Position numbers and translations under genes: made by a program. A stretch of DNA of 64,000 nt from positions 25,342,568 to 25,406,567 of the forward strand of contig CM033400.1 of the NCBI GenBank assembly GCA_019426215.1. Direction: 5' to 3'. Positions 10,880-22,820 of the stretch are shown in pieces (position 1 is the first letter of the stretch; every line of letters starts with the position of its first letter). The notes under the pieces were generated by a model that was not told the origin of the DNA, ran no database searches, and saw nothing but the letters and a program-made list of their open reading frames with translations. The DNA comes from Buddleja alternifolia. Taxonomy: Eukaryota > Streptophyta > Magnoliopsida > Lamiales > Scrophulariaceae.

Positions 10880-11134
10880 GTTGAAAATTATTGTAAATTT
10901 TTATTTGATTTAAAAGCAGTGATTAGTTTATATTGGTTTATTGTAAACTCGTTATTATTTGTAATTATTGGAGATTATTATTTGGTGAATGAAATTAATT
11001 TTGGATTTGAATTTGTTGTTTCTGTTGAGCAATTGGTTTGTTTTATGTGTTATTGATGAGTTGAATTTTGAGCTTGTGGGAAGGATATAGCTCTAGCTGA
11101 AATTATAACAGAAAAAAATAAAAAAATAAAAAAT
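10880..11134 (+). other. CACTA-1 3' untranslated segment
   Basis: AT-rich, without ORFs, ending in an A-rich run just before the right terminal arm. The CACTA-2 equivalent is 22571-22820. Confidence 0.5.
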
Positions 11135-11459
11135 CACGTTACAGCGGTTCAGAAACGAACCGCTGTAACAGGGTTCACTGTTACAGCGGTTCATCAACGA
11201 ACCGCTGTAACAGTGAACACTGTTACAGCGGTTCATTTCGGAACCGCTGTAACAGGCTACGGCTTTTACAGTTAATTTTTTTTTTGATTTACCTATTACA
11301 GCGGTTCGTTATTGAACCGCTGTAATAGGGCTCATTTTACAGCGGTTTGTAACCGCTGTAATAGTAAACATACCAATTACAGCGATACGTATTACAGCGG
11401 TTAAAACCGCTGTAATAGTGATAAAAAAACCGCTGTAATAGACCTCTTCTGTACTAGTG
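11135..11459 (+). repeat. CACTA-1 right terminal arm with hairpin repeats
   Basis: Inverted units such as gttacagcggttc...gaaccgctgtaac recur about six times. The end is gtactagtg, the complement of the left terminus. Confidence 0.85.
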
Positions 11460-11462
11460 AAA

Positions 11463-12342
11463 ATACATAATTGAATTGTAAAGATGAAAGTTTAATTGGA
11501 AGTGAAAAAGGATCGTCAATGGATGATTGCAACTCATATGTGGCTGCTCCATACTCCCATAGACTTGGTTTTGACAACTCAAATGGTGATATATCCAAGT
11601 GATTTAGACATCCTCTAATTTTCTCATTCTCGACCGTAGCATCACTTGGGTTTTCCAAATATGTATCGAATGGATCACTAGAGTTGTAAACCTTGACTTC
11701 AACCTCCTCCACTCTGTCTCTCTGGTTATTGATACACTTTTGTAAGAATTCGAGAGATATGGTGTTAGGAGGTTTTGAGTTCTTGAACATTTCTAATGTC
11801 TTTTCTTGGTCATCTGATGGGATGGATTTCGGAGACTTTATGATGAATTGTGAGTACTCTAGTGATGTTGCTTTTGGAGCCTCATCATTCTCTTTTGTGC
11901 TAATATATGTGGTGTTTGATGACCTCTCTGCAACTAAGTTGGAGATTTGCTTTAGTTGTGCTTGTAATTCCATCATAGATGCTTCGATATTCTGACATCG
12001 CTCATCATTCGTCTTCATCCGCTCATCATTCGTCTTCATCCATTGAATCATCAACTCTTCAAAACTTGGGTTTCTATCGCATTGTTGCTGATAATTCCCT
12101 TGATTCTCAAAGTCAATCGGTTGAAATTCTCTTTGTATCATACTATCATATTGTTGGTATTCGGGTGAAGATCTCACAACATAATAACTTAATGAAAAAT
12201 CTTGATGACTCCTCCCCCCGTGTTGACAGTAATCGGTATGATGAACGTCTCCACACCATGAACATAAATCTCGCACTTGACTCCCGTATTCGACACTTTC
12301 ATCCCATCCTTGTTTTGCCCAATAAAAGTCATAGTTGCTCAT
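11463..12342 (-). CDS. Family-A knuckle protein (3' truncated)
   Basis: Unknown function. The start ATG is at 12342. The N-terminus MSNYDFYWAKQGWDE is followed at about residues 27-39 by CSWCGDVHHTDYC, a CCHC-like knuckle similar to the CX2CGGxHX4C motif of Athila gag proteins. Next come a Gln-rich stretch, PSFEELMIQWMK with a duplicated MKTNDER, and a probable coiled coil (NIEASMMELQAQLKQISNLV). No retrotransposon gag domain is seen. A related ORF is at 47275-48157. The frame runs into CACTA-1, so the true C-terminus is missing. It probably binds element RNA, from the knuckle alone. Confidence 0.6.
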
Positions 12343-12359
12343 CTATTTAAGAATATTAA

Positions 12360-12600
12360 AAAAAAACATAACAAAACAGAAACTAAAAAAAAAAACAAAA
12401 ACAGCAACTTAAAAAAAAAACAAAAAGAGCAACTTAAAAAAAAAACAAAAACAGCAACTTAGGAAACAAAAACATCAACTAAAAACACAAAAAACAACAA
12501 CTAAAACCACAAAAACAGCAACTAAAACACAAAATCAGCAACTAAAACACAAAAACAGCAACTTAGAACACAAAAACAGCAACTAAAACACAAAAACAGC
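12360..12600 (-). repeat. A-rich tandem repeats (aaaacagcaact type) in A'
   Basis: About fifteen imperfect units of 12-19 bases (for example aaaacagcaactaaaacac) lie between the primer binding site and the ORF of A'. No comparable array is present at 47180-47270 in the full A copy. Confidence 0.8.
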
Positions 12601-12651
12601 AACTTAGTCTTAGAGAAGATAAGTGAATTACGATACCAAATAACGCAATTG

Positions 12652-12669
12652 TCCCCGGCAACGGCGCCA
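12652..12669 (-). other. Primer binding site of A' (tRNA-Asp type)
   Basis: On the minus strand it reads TGGCGCCGTTGCCGGGGA, complementary to the 3' end of plant tRNA-Asp (GUC). It lies six bases inside the LTR end. This PBS is characteristic of Athila-lineage elements. Confidence 0.9.
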
Positions 12670-12675
12670 AAAACT

Positions 12676-14155
12676 TGACACGCGAAATCTTAGCAAGTAT
12701 ACTAGGTCGTGCAAAGTAATAAAGTGGACTATTTAGCCCGGGGTGTATCGTCTCCACAGGGACAATTGGATTCAATGCTCGTAATTGCTATATTATCTAA
12801 CTCTAAGCTAAATCAAATTATAAGATGATGGTTGATTATACTATGAAAATAATCAAAGACAACTATGTGATAAACAAGATAATAAATCGAATGGAAAGAG
12901 GTGATTGGGTTATGATCCTACTATGTTGTATTATATGTTCATGAACTCTCAATTATCCGAATTCTTAGAATGTTCTTGTTATGGCGAAACCCCCTAATGT
13001 ATTTATTATTCAATCTCTTGAAATAACAAGTCTATACTAGTTAACAACTTCCTATATCTCTATAGTGAAGATTGAATTAACTAACATGCATTGAGGTTCC
13101 AAGGAATTCTTTGTTTACGAAGATCCTACATTCAATCAGGTCATCTTATCACAAAAAGCCACACAACGCAATCGATTCTATCTCTAGTCAATTGTTCCGT
13201 TATGATGATTGATTTTTCGATCTCCCTTTATCTATCTCCTCTCGGTCTCAAGACAAAGCATTTTATCAAACACATGGTGATCAAGCATAAGCAAGCATTA
13301 AGCACAAAATCAAACATGTAACAAGAATGTAATAATCCGGAAATTAATGATTCATTAAACACAAAACATCACAAAGTATTCACATAACCCAACCACAAAG
13401 ATGCTTAGCTCATACTTACAATAACAAATAATTCAACAATTCTATAAGACATAGTTGATAAACTAATCAAAGAGAAAGAGTTGAATTACTCCCTATTACA
13501 AGGTGTGAATCCAAGCTTTGATGATGAAAAATGATGATGATGAGGATGATGATGGCTCTTCAAGCTTCCTTATGACTTCCCATGGCTCCCCCTTGGTGTT
13601 TTAGAGCATCTCTCCTTTTTGATAAGTGAAGAATGTCTTATAAAGACCAAAAACGGCGGATATAAAAAATAGGGCAGCAGGGCACTGAGCCGCGGCACAG
13701 TGCCACGACACAAAAAGTGCGAAGCATTTTTTCGAATCAAGACCGCGGTCCTGTGCCGCGGTCGTCTCACGCTGAATTCGCAGTTTTCATATTTTAATCA
13801 TAACTATCCCTACAGATGTCGGATTGAGGTGATTCTAGTTGCTACATGAAGCTAAGACAATGCTCTACAATATTGGAGAAGAAACCTTAATCTGATTAGG
13901 CTTTTAAGTTGACGAAAATCTCGTGTCTATATGAGCATTGTGTAAAATCTTTCATCAACTATCTTCTTTTGTTTCTTTCTTCAATTTCAAGCTCAATTTG
14001 GATCTCCTTTCTTGTCTTTCATGCGTAAATCAACTTGTATCCTACCAAACAAAATCTATACCAATCAAAGCATTATGAGGGATAAAAAGTGATCAAAGTA
14101 ACGATCAAATCGTATCACAATGGGGCATAAAATACTGTAAAATATGGACTTATTA
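12676..14155 (-). repeat. A' LTR (1480 bp)
   Basis: Matches the family-A LTRs at both ends and through much of the body. A TATA-like CTTTATAAGA lies at about 13636-13645 (minus strand), with a GC-rich palindromic block (CCGCGGCAC / GTGCCGCGG) just upstream at 13690-13770, whose sequence differs from that of the A LTRs. The ATG-poor body holds no gene. Confidence 0.85.
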
Positions 14156-14843
14156 GTATATATCTTTAGGATTTGCTGGAATGAGGTATTTATAGGCAAT
14201 TATTGGGATTATGTCCGTTGGACACATGTGAGAGTGTTCCTTTCACGCGGCGCGTGATTATACATTTTCTCAGACATTCCTGAAATCTTGCTGGTTCCGA
14301 TTGGACGGGAGTAACTATAAACTCTAAAGTTCTGACAGTCTGGTCAAAAGGTGGCTTGTCCACAAATCATATTGGCTTATCACATTTAATGCTCTTATCA
14401 GACATTTAATGCATTTGAATTTTTTTCCCGTTTGAAATAAATATGCGTTGAATGATTGCATTTAAGTTCAACATGACTTGAGAATTTATTTCAGGTGAAT
14501 CTGATTCTGATCGCTAGAGTGCTTTGAGCTTTTGATTCAAGAATCCTGAAATAGTCCTTTAGCGTTTCACAGATGCTAAGGATAAATCTTCATCTTCTTC
14601 TGACTTCAGACGTTGATCTCCAACATCTTCCATAATAGACTCACCTAGAATTCTATTAGCGATTCGGTATCTAATACTTAGTCTAAAATCTACAAAGATA
14701 AAAATTACAAGCCGAACAGAATTACATACTTTCAAACGTTTATACAATCGATCTATGAAATATAAACTTACATTATATTTTGGGGTCTAACATAAAAATC
14801 CTATCTTGTCATCATCAAAACATCTAACATGAAATTCCTAACA
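14156..14843 (-). repeat. Sirevirus 3' LTR, inner fragment
   Basis: Co-linear with 36848-37535 and the same length (688 bp). It includes the TATA box (minus strand CCTATAAATACCTC, 14183-14196). It ends cctaaca at 14843, where the internal region begins. Confidence 0.9.
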
Positions 14844-14858
14844 ATTTCCCCCTTTTCG
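14844..14858 (-). other. Sirevirus polypurine tract
   Basis: On the minus strand CGAAAAGGGGGAAAT immediately precedes the 3' LTR. This is the expected plus-strand primer of reverse transcription. From 14859 to 15100 there is non-coding 3' sequence with nothing else recognised. Confidence 0.85.
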
Positions 14859-15100
14859 ATGATGTCAAAACTTTAACTCTTATAGCTCTTTTACAATTTA
14901 AGAGTTCAAAGAAAAGCCCAAATAAGTATAAGTTAGCGTTTGGAAAGTTAGTAGAGTTAGCTAATGTTAGATTAGCCTTAACAAGTTGTTTCAGCGATAA
15001 ATCATTCAGTTATGTAGAGAGATAAGCATACATGATTTACACTGAATAATTGAAAAAAAATAAGAAAAAAAATAATAATATAAAGCATTCATCTTTTCTG

Positions 15101-18100
15101 TCACTCTATGCTTTCTTCTTTTTGGTAGATCTTATTTGCTAAGTCCATGAGGAGTCGATCAATGTCTATCATGGTGCTATGTTGGAGTTCATCATAGTCA
15201 TGCCTTCGCTGTCTAACACTTTCATTCAGTTCCTTCAGCCTATCCACCCATTCCCTTGGAGGAATACCGAGTTCACAAATTAAGTTATAATAGATTTCTT
15301 GTCTTCTATCGTTGGATGGCTTCCAGTTGATAGGTCGTCTAAGCGGTCCGGCATAAGGATGAAATCCCATACTCTCCAAAAATTCGACGTCCATCTCTGG
15401 GAGCAAGTACCTTCCTAGATAATATCTTGTCTTTCTCTTTTTAGTTAGCATCTTCTTTATGCTCACTATTTCTTCAAACATTGATCACCAGTGTTTATTA
15501 TTTGTTTTAGATATTGCCTTGGACTTTTCTTTATCTTTCCCTTTCTTGGCATCATCAAGAGAGGTCTTTAAGTCAGTGATATCCCTTCGGAGAAGCTTGA
15601 CTTCATCTATCAAGAGAGTAATCTGTTCAGCGATACTCTGAGAGATAAGGTTAGAGGAATTGTGACGTTCAGTATCCGCTAAAGCATTCTGCGCAAGCGT
15701 CCAGTTCAAATCATCTAAAAGCTCTTTGATGAGAGGAGCGATAGAGTTCATCATGGAGATTGTAAGCTTATTTGCATTTCGCATATCAGATTTGAGAACT
15801 ATTTCTACTTGATTAAGTGTGAAAGTACTTCGCTCTTCCAATCGAGAACATGAACCCTTTCTATCGCTGAGAGAATGTTCAACTACTTTTCTAAAGTCTT
15901 TAACTTCTGGATCACTGTCAGAGTCTAAATCTGATGAATCGAAAGAGGAACGCTCAGGTCCGTGAGAGCTTGAGATTGCTGGAGCTTTGCCTTTAGATTT
16001 GTCTCTAATAATAGGCTCTTCAGGCTGTGCGACTAAGCCAGCATGAACCTCTTCTATCGCTGAGTCTAGCGTCTGAGTTGCGGAGTCAATTTAAACAACT
16101 TGTTCCTGATGGAGAACCTCGTCTGTTGGAGCGTTGAGGGTAATATCTTGCATATCAGCGTCTGTGGGTTGAGCAACTTCCACAGCAGGAGTTTATTCTT
16201 CTTCTATTGCAACAACTTCAATTGGAGGCGCTGGACTCTCAACAGGTATGACCCAGAGTGGACTAATCACTTCCATTACGTGCCATGGACTAATCAGGTT
16301 GGTCTGTGTGATAAAGAATATAGCGTCTTTGCGCTCTTCATTGCTTAGTGCAAGTTGCACTCCTTCCAGCAGATCAATTCCTATAGTATAAGAGATGTAG
16401 TAGTCCAAAATAAATGGAATTAGCGGTTGAGCTGCTTCTATGTTCACTAGTCTGATCAACGATATCATCTTGGCCACTTGAACATTCTGTTCACAAAAGA
16501 GCACAGGGTGAAAATTGTATCCTCGGAAGTTGCTTAGCCCTGAATAGCGGTTAAAAGTGATATCCAGCGCTTGAGCATTTTCTATCACTGCTCTTCTATC
16601 TCTGTAGAATTCAGCAAACTTAGCGCTCTCATCTGCAACATTGACACGAATTTCATTGTGTTCTGGCATAATAGATTGCTTACTAGAGGATGCATCTTCA
16701 TTGAGGTCAGGAAGGATTCGATGAACAAAATTCTGAGTAGGATGATAAATGTAGCGACCTCCCTGAACGATTAAGCTGAGATGCTGGCGAATATAGCGTT
16801 CTATTGATTGTCTATAGTGAGGTAAAGCACTAATATTGGCTACCAAATTCTGGCACTGCTGGAGAAGAAACAGGGCATAACCTCTGCATCTATAATCTAC
16901 TCTGAATTGAAACAAAAAAAGGTACCTCACAAGTTCTTCCAGCGTGTAAAAGTTCAACACGAATTTTTCAGCCCATCTTCCAGTATCCATTATCCATCGC
17001 TTTCCGAGATTATCAGCCTTCTTTTGTTCTTTTCTTGCTGCAATAAACGTTTCAAAGCATTCAAATTCTTCATCATAGTCCTCAGCCCACACTCTTGCAA
17101 GGTATTCACAAGCTTCAACTTCTATCCATGAATTGATAGGATTTGGACGCTCAACAACTACTGGTCCTTACCCTTTCCACAATCCGAGAGGTCTAGGGGA
17201 TAGAGCGTTCTGAGGAGAATGATTGACTTTGGGAAAAGTGGAGTATCCAATCCTGATGAGAATTTATTCGTCTGGATTCTTTGACCAATCACTCATATGG
17301 GGATTCTTTATGACGACTTTATTCTGGCGCAAAAGATAAAATGACTCTTCAGAATGGCCAGTAAAGTTAAAACGCTTCTCGTTAAATTCAGTCATGTTGA
17401 ACGCTGAATTTGAGTAGAGATTGCAGTCGCTCAAGATTGTAAAGACCCAGATCGTCGAAACGCTCGAACAAATTAAACTTGTTAGAATTTGAGACATCAG
17501 TCCTATAGAGAGTATTTTGAAAATTGATTTCCATTTCGACTAACTGCCTGGTGTCAAACTCTCTAGCATTGTATCCGCGAGGAAAGAAGTTTATGACATG
17601 GGGAGAAGATTCGGTTGGAGTGGGAAAGAAGGCAATAAATTCTGTTGTGATAGGGGCCACTTCTATCGACGGCTCAGCATGCTCAGTCGCTTTACTGACT
17701 GGAGATGTGTCAGAGTTAGGAAGGACATGGGCTACTTCCTTAGCGATATCCACAACTGCTTCCATATCCACATCCAATTCAATAGGAATCTCGGAAGGTG
17801 AAGGTGCATCAGTGTCTTGTGCATCTTGAGCTGATACATGTAGGCATTTGCGAAAAGCAAGCAAAATTTCTACTAAGTAGAAATTACAAAGAAAAGACTA
17901 CAACGCTTATCCTGAGGACTATCATCAACTGACATAGTCGCTTGATCTGTTTCTACGTTGGGTATAGTTTCCTCAGGCTCTGGGACAACTTCTTCTGGAT
18001 CTAAATCGAGAAAAGAAGTTATGGGATCAGCACGGATGAGAATATGTAAATCCTCAAGAGTGTTGAGAACAGTTTGAATATTTGCTTCACACTCGGCTGA

Positions 18101-19404
18101 AAAAGATTTTATCCTAGCGTTAGAGACTTAGAAACTAACGAGGAAAGGATAAACTACTTTGCTTAGCACAAGTACTTACTCCGTACATGGGAAAACCTTT
18201 CAGAGTGAGCATAGGCTTTAGGATCTGAGCTGATTTCTGGAGCAGTGTTAGACTGAGATGGAACACTCAGAAGGTTTTCAAGCGCTGGCTCTGCTGGAGC
18301 GCTTGTCGATGCAGCTGGAGTGGAGAGAGAAGTACGCCTTTGGGCTAGAAGTACTTCTGCTTCTTCTTCTTCTTCTTCTTCAGGGAAGATAAACGCTGGA
18401 CGGGGAGATGGAGATTTGGGAGAAGGAGACTTCTGTTTCTTCTTAGGCTCCGGCTTCTGCTTCTGCTTCTTTGCTGGTTTAGATGGCTCAGCCACTTTCA
18501 AGGTGATTTTTCATTTTGGTCGCTTAACCACCACCTCTTCTTCCGATGATGATGAAGACGAAGATGTTTGCTCTTCATTATCGCTGCGAACTCCTTCGGT
18601 AAGAAGTCACTCTTGCTCTTTTTTAGGAACCGCTGCACCACCACGTTTCCTTGGTTTGAGCAGCTCTCATATCATTTTCTTTCCATAAAACTTTAGCGCT
18701 GGTATTTTCTTTCTAGCGGAGTTAGTGAAATGGCTAGCGCTAAGAATTCGACTTAAGACAATCCCGTAAGGCTTGGGATTAACCGATTTGGCCATTGCTT
18801 GTTTGAATCGATTAAAAACGTAGAGTGACCAATTTATCTTCAGTTTGGTCAGAATGGCTACCATCATCTTGTACTGGAGGTTTGAAACTTTATCGAAGCT
18901 TCCCTTTCTGCATTCGATCATCTTTGCACATATGTCCACAAGAATGACATATTCACCCTTCATGTAATTTTTCTTGAAGTTAGGTTCGTAGGCAGCCTCA
19001 ACTTCATCTTTCTTGATCAATGCCCATACCTTTGTAGCATCACCAAGAGTGACATTTTCCACTTTGGCACCATCATTTGGAAAGTTTAGTAGAGATGAAA
19101 TCAGAGAAGGGGTGAAGACGAAGGTCTCACGGGCGAAGGGAAAGACGCAGGAAATGGAGTTTCCGTCGGCGGAGATTTTTGCATTCCTGAAGAAGAATAG
19201 GGTTTCTTCCTCAAAGAAGTTGAAAATAGCAGTTATCATGTCGCGTAAACCAGACTCCTGAACAAGAGGAAAAACAGTCCATAGAGGGAAGTTCTGGTTA
19301 TCGAAGAGATAGTCCCAGTTAACAAGAAAACCGGCGTTAACAAGGACTAGTTTTTCTGATTCGGAAGATTTTCCGGCAGTAGATTTGGAACATTTGGGTG
19401 CCAT
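15101..19404 (-). pseudogene. Sirevirus third ORF (putative envelope-like / plant transposon protein), degenerate
   Basis: A 4.3-kb stretch between pol and the 3' LTR has long minus-strand frames: 19404-18667, 18501-18163, 17864-17388, 17092-16193, 15841-15485 and 15481-15101. The first starts MAPKCSKSTAGKSSESEKLV and includes FTPSLISSLLNFPNDGAKVE, resembling the 'putative plant transposon protein' domain (PF20167 type) found in such extra ORFs. A basic/proline/acidic region follows (KKQKQKPEPKKKQ, EEEEEEEA), then an uncharacterised globular part (17092-16193) and a coiled-coil-like C-terminal part (LIDEVKLLRRDITDLKTSL). The last two frames are separated by a single TGA. No clear membrane segment is seen, so an envelope role is only a lineage-based label. 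A possible intron is noted at about 18180-18100. Confidence 0.6.
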
Positions 19405-20271
19405 TGATGAACTGGAAAAGCTTGTGTAGAGGAGAGAAAAGATAATCTTTTTGCCTTAGAGAGATAACTTTTACAGTAGAAAAATTTGGAAGTGATAAAG
19501 TTTGACTATAAAGGTTGTGAGGGGTTTAAATAGGAGGCAAAAACAACTCCTCAACTAGTAGATGAATGACACGTGTACGAAGTTAATTTTGAATTTGATA
19601 AAAATTAAATCTGAGCCGTTTACTCATAAAGACGGATGTCAAAAAGTACGGTAAAATGGGTAACTACTGTGGAATATAATGGTTTGAAATCCGCAATTAC
19701 TTTTTCAAAACTTTTGAAATATTTTGAAATTTTTAGCGTGAAATACACGCGCCTGATAGTACACTGACACGTATTCAGACAGGTGCAGTTACTGAACCGC
19801 CTAGTTTTTAGATAGGAATCATTAACCGTCAGTTTGATGTGATAAGCACGTGTGGGCAGTTGTCAAATCTAATATTTTGGACTTATCTACACGCTACTCT
19901 CAGCGATGAAAACTATGCATGAATTTCAGAAAAGGATACTTAGCGTTAAAGTGGGAATCTTTTTTTAACGCTGAAGTCTTTTTGAAAACAGGATTTAATC
20001 TCTTAAAGTTAAAGACAAAAATAATTGCTTGGATTTATAAAAAGACATTTTTATTTATTAGAGATTGATTTTGTCATGAATAACAGATAAGCGCTAGTGA
20101 TCAATGCATAAATTTTCAAAGTCATTTTTTATTACAGTCGCTTATAGGTTGAAACAAGTACAATTTTGAGGTTCCCCCTAAAATAATGACTCATTTCAAA
20201 AACAATTTAGACATAAACATAAAGTGGATTTTCCCTAAATTGTATGCCTATTAAATATCTTGCTCTATGAT
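19405..20271 (-). other. Spacer between sirevirus pol and third ORF
   Basis: No ORF or repeat recognised. It probably contains the untranslated leader or internal promoter of the third ORF, but no motif supports this. Confidence 0.5.
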
Positions 20272-22283
20272 TTAAGCGTTTAAATCAATCATACCTAATT
20301 CACTTCTCAAAGTGAGAAAGCGTTGTTCGTTGAGCGCTTTGGTGAAGATATCTGCCAATTGTTTGTCAGTTCCAATGAAGTGCATGGAGATATCTTTCTT
20401 TTGAACATGGTCACGCAAGAAATGGTATCGAATGTCAATGTGTTTAGTTCTAGAATGAAGAACATGATTTTGGGTCATAGCTAAAGCACTTTGATTATCA
20501 CAATGGATTGGGGTAGGACCTAGGATTGTTCCATAATCTCTAAGTTGTTGCCTCATCCAAAGGATTTGTGCACAATAGCTCCCAGCGGCTACGTACTCGA
20601 CTTCAGCAGTAGAAGTCGCTATGGATTGTTGTTTCTTACTATGCCATGAAATTAGTCTATCACCTAGAAATTGACTTGTACCACTAGTACTTTTTCTATC
20701 TATTTTGCTTCCTGCAAAATCTGCGTCTGAATAACCAATTAGTTCAAAAGGAGAGTCCCTTGGATACCATAAGCCCACATTTTGTGTGCCTTTTTAAGTA
20801 TTTAAGGATTCTCTTAGCAACATTTATGTTTGATTCTCTTGGATCAGCTTGAAAGCGTGCACACATGCATACCGAAAACATAATACCGAGTCTACTAGCG
20901 GTAAGATAAAGAAGTGATCCAATGATACCTCTATAGTTAGTGATATCAATTTTCTTCCCATTTTCATTTTTATCCAACTTAAGTGTTTGGCTCATTGGAA
21001 TTTTCGAAAATGATGCCTTTTCCATACCTAATTTCTTACTCATATCTCTTGTATATTTAACTTGGTTTATAAATATTCCATTAGGGAGTTGTTTAACTTG
21101 TAATCCTAAGAAGAAAGTTAATTAACCCATCATGCTCATTTCAAATTGATCTTGCATCATTTTCAAAAATTTCTCACACAATCGCTTATTCGTAGAACAA
21201 AAAATAATATCATCAACATAAATTTGGACTAAGAGAATATCTTCGTTATGGGTAATTTTAAATAACGTTGTATCAACGCTGCCTTTTGAAAAGACTTTAC
21301 CTATAAGGAAGATAGAGAGAGTGTCATACCATGCTCTTGGTGCTTGTTTAAGGCCATAGAGTGCCTTATACAATTTGTAGACCATACATTTGCCATGGTT
21401 GTTGATGAATCCTGGAGATTGCTCCACATAGATTTTTTCTTGGAGTTTACCATTCAGGAATGCACTCTTCACATCCATTTGGTACTCTGTGAACTTGTTG
21501 AATGCGGCAAACGTTAGGAACAACCTAATCGCTTCAAGACTGGCTACTGGGGCATATGTCTCATCAAAATCAATACCCTCTTCTTGGCAATAACCCTGAG
21601 TGACTAATCTGACTTTGTTACTTAAAACAATACCATCTTCATCCATCTTGTTCCTAAAAACCCATCTAGTTCCAATAACTCCTTGGTGAGTTGGTCTTGG
21701 TACTAGAGTCCAAACTTTGCTTCTCCCAAATTGATTAAGGTCTTCTTGTATTGTGTCTACCCAACTTGAATCATTGAGCGCTTCATCCACTTTCTTTAGT
21801 TTCATTTGAGATAAGAAGCTTGCGAACATGGCCTCATTGATTGTAGCGGACCTAGTTCTGATAAGTGCTTCAATATCTCCAATTACTAGATCTGGTGGAT
21901 GATCTCTAAGCCATTTACGGTCTGGTTGTAACGGGTTGAGAGACTCTTGATTATCAATTGCTTGATTTTCATTTGTCACTGGCACAGTCGCTGCATCATT
22001 CACAGTTCTCATTTGCTCTTGATGATCATTCTCTTCATGATCATCAACGATTCTAATGCTATCATCATTTGTAAACTCACGAGTAACTTTAGGAATAGGC
22101 ACAAAAATCTCATTATCCTCATCATCATCACTATCATCACAAAGATTGATTTGTGACGCTTGATGAGCAAGATCTTCCATTCTTACATCATCAGGATTAA
22201 CGTTACTCGGTTCTTGGTTAGCATCATCAAACACAACATGAATGGATTCTTCAACCTTCGATTTGATCTTATTCAGGATGGCT
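20272..22283 (-). pseudogene. pol: Sirevirus pol, RT and RNase H part
   Basis: Minus-strand frames 22234-21122, 21043-20744 and 20778-20272. The copia-type RT (RVT_2) shows TRWVFRNKMDEDG, DETYAPVASLEAIR, QMDVKSAFLNGKL, YGLKQAPRAWY and the catalytic YVDDIIF. RNase H shows YSDADFAGSKIDRKSTSG, CDNQSALAM and HSRTKHIDIRYHFLRDHV. A stop follows SMMG at 21122, and a frameshift near 20775 separates the last part. The final codons (LGMIDLNA) match the usual end of pol. The upstream integrase half lies beyond CACTA-2 at 32463. Confidence 0.9.
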
Positions 22284-22570
22284 CACTAGTACAGAAGAGG
22301 TCTGTTACAGCGGTTTTTTTTCACTATTACAGCAGTTTTAACCGCTGTAATACGTATCGCTGTAATTGGTATGTTTACTATTACAGCGGTTAAAAACCGC
22401 TGTAAAATGAGACCTATTACAACGGTTAAATAACGAACCGCTGTAACAGACTAATAAAATATATTTTTTTAGTTTAAAATCCGTAACCTGTTACAACGGT
22501 TCAGAAACGAACCGCTGTAACATGTTACCTATTACAGCGGTTCGTTGCTGAACCGCTGTAACCGGTCCAA
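22284..22570 (-). repeat. CACTA-2 terminal arm next to gene 2
   Basis: Repeated ttacagcggtt / aaccgctgtaa hairpins as in CACTA-1. It corresponds to the right arm 11135-11459. Confidence 0.85.
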
Positions 22571-22820
22571 ATTTTTTTTTTGTTTTTTATTTATTATAAT
22601 TTCAGCTAGCTATATCCTTCCCACAAGCTCAAAATTCAACTCATCAATAACACATAAAACAAACTAATTGCTCAACAGAAACAACAAATTCAAATTCAAA
22701 ATTAATTTCATTCACCAAATAATAATCTCCAATAATTACAAATGGTAACGAGTTTACAATAAACCAATATAAACTAATCACTGCTTTTAAATCAAATAAA
22801 AATTTACAATAATTTTCAAC

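Larger units (their letters stand above)
1633..11459 (+). mobile_element. CACTA-1: En/Spm-type DNA transposon (9827 bp)
   Basis: The terminal inverted repeats start CACTAGTACAGAA at both ends. The 3-bp duplication aaa is at 1630-1632 and 11460-11462. The subterminal arms are packed with TTACAGCGGTT / AACCGCTGTAA hairpins. Inside are a TNP2-like transposase (3934-7211) and a spliced second gene with a Ulp1-like domain (7569-10879), both on the + strand. It is closely similar over most of its length to CACTA-2 (22284-32459), which lies in the opposite orientation. Confidence 0.95.
11463..14155 (-). mobile_element. A': truncated Athila-like non-autonomous element in the sirevirus LTR
   Basis: On the minus strand it has a single LTR (14155 to 12676), a primer binding site matching tRNA-Asp (12669 to 12652) and an ORF (12342 onward) related to family A at 45675-58370. 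The other end is lost: it stops at 11463 next to CACTA-1, and 0.7 kb of the surrounding sirevirus LTR is missing too. The LTR start reads TAATAAGTCC, a one-base change from the family's TGATAAGTCC. Right flank: sirevirus LTR resumes at 14156. Confidence 0.8.
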
